The position numbers and the translations under genes are program-made. From JACDBE01 sp963714055 (GTDB lineage: Bacteria > Actinomycetota > Acidimicrobiia > Spongiisociales > UBA5794), in assembly GCA_963714055.1 (NCBI GenBank), contig OY970227.1:682001-746000 (forward strand): a stretch of 64,000 bases of DNA. The letters are read 5' to 3'. How positions within the stretch are numbered: the stretch's first letter is position 1; each line of letters opens with the position of its first letter. Below the pieces are notes generated by a model. That model did no database searches. It worked only from the letters and a program-made list of their open reading frames with translations, and had not been told where the DNA came from. Below, piece after piece: positions 17,900 through 24,816 of the stretch.

Positions 17900-18237
17900 C
17901 CGCACCCCACGAAGCATCAACCTTCGCCGATCTGTTGGCACGCCTGGGCGACGACGGCATCAGCATCTGCTCCGCCGGCCGCTGCCAGGGCAGCCGCTGC
18001 AGGATCTGATCGACGTCGAGTTGACCACCCAGATCGGCGCCGGGCGCCACCGAACGCTCCGAGCTCGGTCGAAGCGGCCGGTCACCTTCTTATTGGCCAG
18101 GAAGCTGGCCTGACCGGAACAGTCGATCGTGATCTCGGCCCCGATCGACTTGACGACGGCCACTACCCATGTCTTCTCGCTCGGGCATTGAAACTCGTTA
18201 CAGACCGGGCGACGGCTCGGGGATCCTGTTGCCGGTG
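17900..18237. other. Intergenic stretch with possible decayed coding pieces
   Basis: No complete gene. The plus strand reads STFADLLARLGDDG near 17920, and the minus strand reads WVVAVVKSIGAEITIDCSG near 18120. Both look like coding relics, perhaps of an insertion sequence, but neither can be tied to a family. Confidence 0.25.
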
Positions 18238-18555
18238 TCAGCCACGCCCTTCTCGTCGTTCGGTGAGGGTGTTGGTGTCGACTAGGAGGTCGAGGATCTC
18301 GCCGATGGTCCGCTCCCGGTTGATGGCTTCTCGCAGTGGGAGATGTGTCTGGATCTGGTAGCGGTTGCGACGGCCGTCCTTTTCCTCTCTTTCCTTGACG
18401 ATGTAGCCGCCTTCGGTCAGGTCGGTGACGATGCCGTAGGCGCTGCGCTCGGTGATGCCCAGCGTGGCGGCGATGTCGCGCAGCCGGACCCCTGGGTCGT
18501 GGGCGATGCAAGCCAGGACCCGGGCATGGTTGGTGAGAAAGCTCCAGTGCGCCAT
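18238..18555 (-). CDS. Winged-helix (MarR/ArsR-like) transcriptional regulator
   Basis: The 105-residue protein is a single winged-helix domain: WSFLTNHARVLACIAHDPGVRLRDIAATLGITERSAYGIVTDLTEGGYIVKER in outline, then a wing (GRRNRYQIQTHLPLR) and a short C-terminal helix (RTIGEILDLLV). It lies divergent from hsp20 with a 6-bp inverted repeat between the two, so it probably represses hsp20, itself, or both. A weak in-frame ATG at 18555 is the only sensible start. Confidence 0.8.
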   Translation of the reverse strand: MAHWSFLTNHARVLACIAHDPGVRLRDIAATLGITERSAYGIVTDLTEGGYIVKEREEKDGRRNRYQIQTHLPLREAINRERTIGEILDLLVDTNTLTERREGRG

Positions 18556-18571
18556 GCAGCAGCATCATAGT

Positions 18572-18620
18572 TCATTGTTTCAGGCAATGATTTGCTAGTT
18601 ACGTATGACTGGGTTATGAT
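18572..18620 (+). promoter_or_regulatory. hsp20 promoter with adjacent inverted-repeat operator
   Basis: TTGCTA (18592-18597) and TATGAT (18615-18620) are separated by exactly 17 bp and fit a primary-sigma promoter reading toward hsp20. Directly upstream, TCATTG (18572-18577) and CAATGA (18585-18590) form a perfect inverted repeat with a 7-bp gap, a likely operator for the divergent winged-helix regulator. Confidence 0.65.
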
Positions 18621-18690
18621 CCGTTCAGACATCGAGGCGGAGCGGTCGCCGACCGCCGGCACACTCGAGGTCAACCGAAGGAATAGAACC

Positions 18691-19128
18691 ATGTTGATGC
18701 GACTCGAAACATTGCACGAGTACCACCGGGTCACCGAGGAGCTGCTCAGCCAGCGCCGGATCAGACAGATCCCGGTGGACGCCTACCGTCGGGGCGACGA
18801 GTTCAAGGTTGTTCTCGACCTGCCCGGCGCCGATCCCGACTCGATCGAGCTGACCGTCGAGAAGGATGTCCTCGCCGTGCGAGCAACGCGCAGCTGGGAT
18901 CCGGCCGAAGGCGATCAGATCCAGATGACAGAGCGGGCCCAGGGTGACTTCAGCCGTCACCTGTTCCTCGGGGAGAGCCTGGACCGCGAGCACATCACCG
19001 CCGCCTACGAGAACGGCGTGCTCACGGTGACCATCCCCGTAGCCGAGGATGCCAAGCCCCGCAAGGTCGAGATCACCCACACGGGACTAGAGGTCCCGGC
19101 CATCGCGGCGACCACCGTCGCCGCATAG
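18691..19128 (+). CDS. hsp20: Hsp20 / alpha-crystallin small heat-shock chaperone
   Basis: The 145-residue ATP-independent holdase shows the alpha-crystallin domain: IPVDAYRRGDEFKVVLDLPGADPDSIELTVEKDVLAVRA in outline, an ERAQGDFSRHLFLGESLD strand, and the diagnostic AYENGVLTVTIPVAEDAKPRKVEI with the A-x-x-x-n-G-V-L-t-v-x-x-P motif. It keeps unfolded proteins soluble under stress. ATG 18691 follows CGAAGGA. A consensus promoter and an operator-like repeat lie upstream, and a strong hairpin ends the unit. Confidence 0.92.
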   Translation: MLMRLETLHEYHRVTEELLSQRRIRQIPVDAYRRGDEFKVVLDLPGADPDSIELTVEKDVLAVRATRSWDPAEGDQIQMTERAQGDFSRHLFLGESLDREHITAAYENGVLTVTIPVAEDAKPRKVEITHTGLEVPAIAATTVAA

Positions 19129-19144
19129 AGCACCCGGGCTCCCA

Positions 19145-19185
19145 GCCCATTGAAGCGACTCCCTCTGCGAGCCGCTTCAATGGGC
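19145..19185 (+). terminator. Hairpin terminator after hsp20
   Basis: GCCCATTGAAGCG (19145-19157) and CGCTTCAATGGGC (19173-19185) form a perfect 13-bp stem with a 15-nt loop 17 bp after the hsp20 stop. There is no T-tract, which is common for actinobacterial terminators. Confidence 0.7.
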
Positions 19186-19265
19186 CACTCAGGCGCGTTG
19201 CGGATCTCGAGAGCGAACTCGATCGCCGTCGCTCTGCTCGGCCAGGTGCATTAGAAGCGGCCTAC

Positions 19266-19490
19266 CTACGGGCTCGAGCACCGGGTCGCCGAACTGTGGT
19301 TGGTCAACGCCACCCATGTGAGACGGGTGCCGGGCCGCAAAACCGATGTCTCTGACACCGAATTGGCTCGCGACGTCGCCGCGTCGCTAACTCGGGCCAA
19401 CTGGTCACCGAGAGCGGCGTAGTAGGCAGCGCCGACGACGAAGGCAGCGACCGCACTCACCAGCGCCGCCACGATGGTGACGTCAGGCAT
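19266..19490 (-). pseudogene. Truncated DUF1761-like membrane protein
   Basis: From ATG 19490 the frame reads MPDVTIVAALVSAVAAFVVG followed by AAYYAALGDQLARVSDAA, the first membrane helix and G-x-x-Y-Y motif of DUF1761-type proteins, then runs into unrelated sequence. Full members have about four helices, so this is a 5' fragment. The rest of 19129-19606 is gene-free apart from the hsp20 terminator. Confidence 0.4.
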
Positions 19491-19606
19491 CGAACCGCCG
19501 ATGTTGGGACACGATTGACACGGTCGCCGGGTGCACGTATTCGTCACCGGCGGAACCGGTGGCCTCGACCGTGTCGACGAACTCGCCGACCACCTAGGCT
19601 CGCCGC

Positions 19607-20029
19607 ATGCCATCCGTCTCGCCACCTGGGTCGCCACGGGCGGATGTCGATGCCCTTGTGGAGCGGGTCGTCGAACTCGAACGGACGCAACGGCACGAGG
19701 ACGCCGACGCCTTCCTCGAGCTGTTCGACCCGCTGGCAGTGTGGGTCACCGGCGGTGGCAGGCGCCTGATCGGGCTCGACGCCATCGGCGAGTTCACTCG
19801 AACGGTCTTGCCCGGTGCGATGTCGAACGGCTCGGTGACCTACCAGGTCGAGCACGTCCTGTTCATCTCGCCCGACGTCGCGCTCACCGGTGTCCGCCAG
19901 CAGTACGTTGACCTCGAGGGCAACCCGACGGCGGCCGGCCTTCCGAGCTACGTCTGGCGCCGAGCCGACGGGATCTGGAGGATCATCGCGGGGCAGAACA
20001 CCGGAGCAGCAGACGCCGACAGCCGATGA
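19607..20029 (+). CDS. NTF2-like (SgcJ/EcaC-type) protein
   Basis: The 140-residue protein has the DUF4440/SnoaL-like pattern: DALVERVVELERTQRHEDADAFLELFDPLAVWVTGGG at the start, GLDAIGEFTRTVLPG, VLFISPDVALTGVRQQYVD, and a final YVWRRADGIWRIIAGQNT strand pair. These small dimers hydrolyse or bind small ligands. No role is evident here. The start ATG 19607 has only a weak ribosome site. Confidence 0.75.
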   Translation: MPSVSPPGSPRADVDALVERVVELERTQRHEDADAFLELFDPLAVWVTGGGRRLIGLDAIGEFTRTVLPGAMSNGSVTYQVEHVLFISPDVALTGVRQQYVDLEGNPTAAGLPSYVWRRADGIWRIIAGQNTGAADADSR

Positions 20030-20549
20030 CGAACGGCCAACACGATGAGCCGGGGTCATCAGAATGCCGGTTCTCTTTGAAGTGTCGGGCTCCGACGTGA
20101 CCGATGTCGAAGCGGCATCGAGGACGGCGGTTCGGGTCGACACCAGCGGCGGAAACGACGGTTCGGTCAGATCGAGAAGCTTGCGATGGCTCACCGGCGT
20201 TTTCGCCTGCAACGCCGGCAGCAGGATGAGCACCCACCATTGCTACCAGCAAGGAATGGAGGGAGTCCACCGAGCCAACCAGCACCACCCACGCCCGTCC
20301 GCGTCACAGGTTGAGGAGGGACTGGCTGGCGACCCTCGCCATCGCCGGTGTTCACTTCCGACCATGCGTTGCTTCAATCGCGCAACGTCGCCGGCGACGC
20401 CCACGCCGAGCTCGATCCGAGCCACGGCGGCCCTAGACGCTGGATGGCTCCGAGTTCGTTGCGCTCTGCCGCGGACATCTGGCTGGCGCGGCGAGCCCGC
20501 CACCTCACGAACGTTACGGTGCGGTACCGGATGAGAGGGGCCAGACCTG
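20030..20549. other. Gene-free stretch
   Basis: Short open frames exist on both strands, but none shows a ribosome site, a family motif or a coherent start. The sequence may contain a decayed gene that I cannot identify. No tRNA, strong hairpin or insertion-sequence ends were seen. Confidence 0.3.
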
Positions 20550-21716
20550 GTGAGCATCGGTAGCGCCTTGGCGCTGACCGTCGAGCGGATCGTGGAACCG
20601 GTGGAGGGGATGCACCGCACCATCGCCGGGCGCTGGGTGACGAGGCTGGGGCCGGCGAGCAGAACAGCCGAGGCCTATCACGGCGGCATCTCGAGTCTGA
20701 TCTACGGATTGGTCCGGCTCGGGGCGACTGTATTGGGCGCCGGCCTGGACACGGCGATGACTCGCAAGCCACCAACGGCAGAGTCCATCCAAGCGCTCAT
20801 CAACGGGTTGTGGGGTGATCGCCTCGATCGAATCCACGACGACCTGGCGACCCCGATGGTCCTCTACGACGGGAGTGGGACTCCGGTGCCCATTGGCCCA
20901 GGGGTGGCCGCCGCCGTCCCCGAGGCCAGCGGCAGGTTGGTCGTGCTGATCCACGGGCTGGCCAGGACCGAACGGTGCTGGAGCGGCACCGAACATGCCC
21001 CCGGTCTGGCCCGGTCACTGGCCGCCCATCCCGCCTTCACCCCGCTTTCGGTCCGCTACAACACGGGGCTACCGATTGCTATCAATGGCGTCCGGCTCGG
21101 CGCACTGCTGGAGAAGCTCGCAGGCCACTGGCCAGTCCAGATCGATTCGATCGCCCTGGTCGGTCACTCGATGGGCGGCCTCGTCGCAGCTACCGCCGCC
21201 GAAGCAGGCGAGCGAGCCGGGCACCGCTGGTTCGACAACCTGACCGACGTGGTGACCATCGGGTCCCCCCATCGGGGAACACCGCTTGAGAAGCTCACCC
21301 AGGCCGTGGCGTGGAGCCTCGACCTGTCCTCGTCCAGTCGCCCGCTCGCCGGGTTCCTCAACGGGCGCAGCCAGGGGATCAAGGATCTCGGCGTCGACAC
21401 CCCCGGCGCAACCGATGCACCCAGCGTCGATACCGGGCCCAAACGCGCCTCGCCAGTCCGCTACCACCTGATCGGCGGCACCGTCACCTCCGATCCTTCC
21501 CATCCCGTCGGCACCATGCTCGGTGATCTCGTGGTCAGGCCGCCAAGCAGCACCCGTGGGACCGGGCAGGAGCCAACCCACACCGTCCTGATCGGCGGGG
21601 TCCACCACGCCGGACTGCTCAACGATCCCGCCGTGGTCGACCAAGTAATGGACTGGCTCGCATCGGCCGCGCCGGTCGAGCTGCCAGCCCGGACCCACCG
21701 GCCTGGCATCAGTTGA
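20550..21716 (+). CDS. Alpha/beta-hydrolase, lipase/PGAP1-like esterase
   Basis: The 388-residue protein has about 130 N-terminal helical residues (IVEPVEGMHRTIAGRWV ... IYGLVRLGATVLGAG), then a hydrolase core: LVVLIHGLARTERCW (oxyanion region), the nucleophile elbow VGHSMGGLVAA (Ser207), VVTIGSPHRGTPLEKL typical of triacylglycerol lipases, and a late His in GGVHHAGLL. No signal peptide is present. The GSPHRGTP motif suggests a lipid or long-acyl ester substrate. GTG 20550 is the only plausible start. The ribosome site is poor. Confidence 0.82.
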   Translation: MSIGSALALTVERIVEPVEGMHRTIAGRWVTRLGPASRTAEAYHGGISSLIYGLVRLGATVLGAGLDTAMTRKPPTAESIQALINGLWGDRLDRIHDDLATPMVLYDGSGTPVPIGPGVAAAVPEASGRLVVLIHGLARTERCWSGTEHAPGLARSLAAHPAFTPLSVRYNTGLPIAINGVRLGALLEKLAGHWPVQIDSIALVGHSMGGLVAATAAEAGERAGHRWFDNLTDVVTIGSPHRGTPLEKLTQAVAWSLDLSSSSRPLAGFLNGRSQGIKDLGVDTPGATDAPSVDTGPKRASPVRYHLIGGTVTSDPSHPVGTMLGDLVVRPPSSTRGTGQEPTHTVLIGGVHHAGLLNDPAVVDQVMDWLASAAPVELPARTHRPGIS

Positions 21717-21821
21717 ATAGCTGCTCTCGGCGGAGACTCACTCTCCCCTGTTCACGGACCGGAAGACAGCTCGAGTCGGTACCGGATCAACTGCTCCACA
21801 GGAGTCCGAGCTGCTCCTGAG

Positions 21822-22040
21822 CCAAGATCGCGAAGTCTCTGCTTCGCTCCTGTGCCGGCCCTGTGCCCATCCGAGTCGAGCCCGACATGTGAAACGGGCC
21901 AATCGCCCGACTGGCCTTCTCGGCCAGTCGGGCGATTGGCCGAGAAGGTCGTGAAACCGGAAACCCTTGTCGCACTCGGGTTTCCGGCGGTCCGAAGGCT
22001 CCGGGGGAGGGACTCGAACCCTCAACTTTCGGATTAACAG
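21822..22040 (-). mobile_element. Attachment-site remnant B with 41 bp of tRNA-Asn 3' half
   Basis: The module holds the GCGAAGTCTCTGCTTCG stretch, the arm pair TGTGCC at 21851 and 21862, a hairpin GGAAACCC...GGGTTTCC (21959-21985), and then 22000-22040. That last part is identical to the intact tRNA-Asn at 58536-58576, from the 3' end through the anticodon loop to TTAACAG. After TTAACAG the sequence leaves the tRNA. This is what one end of an element integrated into the tRNA gene leaves behind. Confidence 0.75.
21897..21941. repeat. Perfect 20-bp-stem hairpin
   Basis: Bases 21897-21916 and 21922-21941 are perfectly complementary around a 5-nt TTCTC loop. It lies inside attachment remnant B, between the arm-like repeats and the tRNA fragment. 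It may act as a bidirectional terminator or a folded single-strand recombination site. Confidence 0.85.
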
Positions 22041-22042
22041 AC

Positions 22043-22231
22043 CGGCACCACATCGACTTCCTGCCCCGCCAGAACGGGGACCAGTACCCGTTCGACGGTA
22101 TCCCATTCACCACGCTGGGAGTGACCTACCAGCAGGCGCTGGCGAACTACGTGGTCGACGCGCTGGACGGGGTCATCGATGCTGCCGACTACCCCGCCGG
22201 CGGGGAGGGGCGCATCACCCAGCTGCCGTAG
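22043..22231 (+). pseudogene. C-terminal fragment of a 5'-nucleotidase-family protein
   Basis: Starting three bases after the tRNA fragment, the plus strand reads the end of a UshA/5'-nucleotidase-type protein: IDFLPRQNGDQYPFDGIPF, TTLGVTYQQALANYVVDAL and ADYPAGGEGRITQLP, then TAG at 22229-22231. Full-length members exceed 500 residues, so only the tail is left. The break falls exactly at the attachment remnant, which shows that an insertion or deletion there removed the rest. Confidence 0.7.
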
Positions 22232-22434
22232 CACCGACGCCGGCGTAGCCGGCGTGGCCGCTCCCTGGAGTCGCCGCGGCCGCGACAAGTGGTTGCCAAC
22301 CGCACCTGTCGATCGCGGTCCGCCTTCGGGTCAACAGTGGACAGGGTCAGTCATCACGGTTCCCCTCAACACGGAGTGGGCTGGGAGCACCACCTCTGTA
22401 CGACCAGACGGTGTCGGTTCGTCTCGCCTGCGCC

Positions 22435-22608
22435 TCATGTCGGGTCGAGCCCAGGCAAGAAGTCTCGCTGCCTGAACGCATCCTCTTTGAGGAGGAAGGG
22501 GAGAATGCCGATCCCGAGTCGTCGAGCAGTCTCACACTCGAGCTGGGTGAAAACGCAACCCTTGGCGTTCGGATTACCTAGGCCTTCCTCCCCACCGAGT
22601 GCGCGCAC
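22435..22608 (-). pseudogene. DUF4062-like fragment
   Basis: A 57-codon frame (GTG 22608 to TGA 22435) reads GNPNAKGCVFTQLECETARR then LGIGILPFLLKEDAF. This resembles the core of DUF4062, a TIR/SLOG-like domain found at the N-termini of STAND-type conflict proteins (pattern: S-x-T-x-x-E-[YF]-x-x-A-x-x-x-G-x-P-x-L-x-[FY]). The upstream half and all later domains are missing. The remainder of 22232-22838 holds no gene that I can support. Confidence 0.45.
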
Positions 22609-22838
22609 TCGTTACGCCCCGCGTGCACACCGCTGTCGTTGTCCGCCGTACCCCAAGCCGGAGCCAACCCGACCACTCCCCCGCCCCGGTGGTCGTCCTC
22701 GACCCAGTCGCCCCCACCTGACGCCGCGGGAGGCGACGAGCCGACCGAGCATCGGGCACGAGATGGCGACCACCACGGCGAGGCGACGCCAGGTCGCCGG
22801 CGGCCCAGGGCAGCGGATCTCGTCCACCACCGCAACTT

Positions 22839-23534
22839 CTACCCGAGCAGGAGTACCAGTCCTGCGACGATAAGCCAGAGTGACCACGCGATGTAGGCGA
22901 TGGGGATGACCGCGCCGACGAGCCTCCAGCCTTGCTCCTCGAAGCGGCCGACGAACTCGAGCGACCCGACGACGAGCGAGAGGCCGATGATGATCCCGGG
23001 CCAACCGAGCCACGGATCGAACGTGGACGACTGGAGCATCGCTATCCCGATAAGCAGACTCCACACTCCAGTGAGGAGGTAACCGAGGCACTCCCCGATC
23101 CCGACGCCGAGGTAGCGGTTGAACGAGTCGAAGACAACCTTGGTGGCATCGCGTGTCGCCTGGGTCGAGGCGGAATCGGCATATGTGCGGGCTAACGCCG
23201 GCACGAGGAACGGCCAACGCGCCAGCCCGAGGAACTGCACGACCGCGGCGAGGACACCAACTACGGTCGCGGTAGGCACGACGGCGAGGCTGTCGGCGGC
23301 GAGCACCTGTCCGAGCAGCACGACAAGCGGGGCGAGGAGGACGGCGGTGAGCATGAAGCCGTACCAAGTCAGCTTGAGGCTGACCCCGCCGGCATGGAAT
23401 CGGCTCAGAATGTCTTCGGTTGGGCTGCGCAGGATGGTGGGGTAGTCGAAGCGTCGTGCGAGGAGCAGGAAGAACGCGTTGAAGGCGAGTGGCAGGAGGA
23501 CGAGGAGAGCGCCCGCGACGCGTTCTATGGTCAC
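22839..23534 (-). CDS. Polytopic membrane protein (DUF4386-like)
   Basis: The 231-residue protein has about six helices, beginning VAGALLVLLPLAFNAFFLLLA and ending LVGAVIPIAYIAWSLWLIVAG. The stretch RDATKVVFDSFNRYLGVGIGECLGYLLTG between helices is typical of DUF4386-type proteins. GTG 23534 overlaps the stop of the upstream gene (GTGA), so the two are coupled. No functional motif is visible. Confidence 0.7.
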   Translation of the reverse strand: MTIERVAGALLVLLPLAFNAFFLLLARRFDYPTILRSPTEDILSRFHAGGVSLKLTWYGFMLTAVLLAPLVVLLGQVLAADSLAVVPTATVVGVLAAVVQFLGLARWPFLVPALARTYADSASTQATRDATKVVFDSFNRYLGVGIGECLGYLLTGVWSLLIGIAMLQSSTFDPWLGWPGIIIGLSLVVGSLEFVGRFEEQGWRLVGAVIPIAYIAWSLWLIVAGLVLLLG

Positions 23535-24115
23535 CGATCGGCCGAAGCCGCTGCCTGCCGGGGTGCAGCCGCTCGGAACAGCAGCGCGAGGACCAGCCAG
23601 GTCAACAGTCCGAAGACGATCGCTCCGCTCGCACCGAAGTTCGGCCACCGGTCTTCGATGTTCCTTGCGATTACGTACGACGTTACGAACCAGCCAAGCG
23701 CCCAGGCGGGCGGGTTGGCCACCGCCCACCAGAACGCCCCGGGGATCCCGTGGCGCGCCAGTACGAACGCCTGCATGACCCCCACACCCACGCCGGTTAC
23801 CGCGCCCATGATGGCGAGGTCTCCTCGGCTAATCCCGTAGTCGACCAGTGCTGCTCCGGCGGCGAGACCGACGGCCATCCCTACGCTGGTCGCCGGGATC
23901 CAGAGCCACGAGACCCACTGGCGCAATGCATACCACTCTGCTGCTCCGATGATTGCGCCCGCGATGAGACCGGCGCCGATCGCCGCCCCTACGGAGTCCA
24001 CTCCGTCAACCACCAGGTCAGCAATCAACCCTCCGATCGGGAAGCCGATCAGGATCGACACTGGCCAGAGCCAGATGCGACGCGTGGTGGTCATCCAGTC
24101 ACCCTGCGCCTCCAT
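23531..24115 (-). CDS. Polytopic membrane protein, first gene of a coupled pair
   Basis: The 194-residue protein has about six Gly/Ala-rich helices (IWLWPVSILIGFPIGGLIADL, AIGAGLIAGAIIGAAEWYAL, SVGMAVGLAAGAALV, AIMGAVTGVGVGVMQAF, AIVFGLLTWLVLALLF). Conserved W and Y residues near helix ends (AAEWYALRQWVSW) recur in several actinobacterial membrane proteins of unknown role. ATG 24115 follows GAGGAGGAAG. Its TGA overlaps the next gene's GTG. Confidence 0.7.
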   Translation of the reverse strand: MEAQGDWMTTTRRIWLWPVSILIGFPIGGLIADLVVDGVDSVGAAIGAGLIAGAIIGAAEWYALRQWVSWLWIPATSVGMAVGLAAGAALVDYGISRGDLAIMGAVTGVGVGVMQAFVLARHGIPGAFWWAVANPPAWALGWFVTSYVIARNIEDRWPNFGASGAIVFGLLTWLVLALLFRAAAPRQAAASADR

Positions 24116-24205
24116 GTTCTTCCTCCTCGTGTCGGCTACTCAGGCTGCACCTCTCGAAGGGAGGTTGCTGGCCCCCAACTCCGCGGGCCTTCCACAAGGC
24201 CGCGG

Positions 24206-24646
24206 TCAAGAGACGTGGTAGTCGGTCTCGGTATCGGCTCCGTAGTAGCGCACATGCAGGGAGTCTCGATCGGCGAGTACACGAAGCGCTTTGGGCACAC
24301 GAGCTTCGTCCGGGGTGCGGATCCACAACGCGCATCGATTCTCTCGCGCGTAGGCAAGGTAGAGATCCCGGCCCTCGATATCGTCCGTAACGGCCCCCAC
24401 TGCCTTGTCGGCCAGACTCCTTTGTCCCTTGTAGATCTCATAGGTCGCGAGGATCTGCTCCGCCATGTAGAGCTTGATGTCGTGAGAGGCGAACCCGGCT
24501 TCAACGAGTGCCGCCTCTGCTCGTTGCGCCTCATCCGCATCAGAGAGCACTACCACGAGATAGCCCTCGGGCCGGAACTTCCATGGACGTTCGCCAGGTG
24601 CTCGCTCAGTGATGTCCAGCGGGAAAACGTTCTCACCCTCGGCCAT
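24206..24646 (-). CDS. Hypothetical cytoplasmic protein
   Basis: The 146-residue protein has an alternating strand/helix pattern: EGYLVVVLSDADEAQRAEAALVEAGFASHDIKLYMAEQIL in outline, then RSLADKAVGAVTDDIEGRDLYLAYARENRCALWIRTPDE and LHVRYYGADTETDYHV. This suggests a ferredoxin-like or ACT-like fold, similar to general-stress 17M-type proteins, but I cannot name a family. ATG 24646 is preferred. ATG 24658 is possible. Confidence 0.55.
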   Translation of the reverse strand: MAEGENVFPLDITERAPGERPWKFRPEGYLVVVLSDADEAQRAEAALVEAGFASHDIKLYMAEQILATYEIYKGQRSLADKAVGAVTDDIEGRDLYLAYARENRCALWIRTPDEARVPKALRVLADRDSLHVRYYGADTETDYHVS

Positions 24647-24816
24647 AGAAACCCCCATCAAGATCAACCCGACGCCCGTCGCAAGGAGTCAGGCCGACCA
24701 CACGATTTCGAGAATCAGGATCGAGCGCCTTCCGGACACTCTATCAAGGTCGAGCCTGGTGGCCTGGACCCGAAGTCGGGCCCCCGTACAGTTCCCGCTG
24801 AGGCTGCTGGCCGGGT

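Noticed and set aside
22000..22040. A second tRNA-Asn gene
   Set aside because: The 5' half (acceptor strand and D-arm) is missing, so no tRNA can form. The same holds for 54042-54081.
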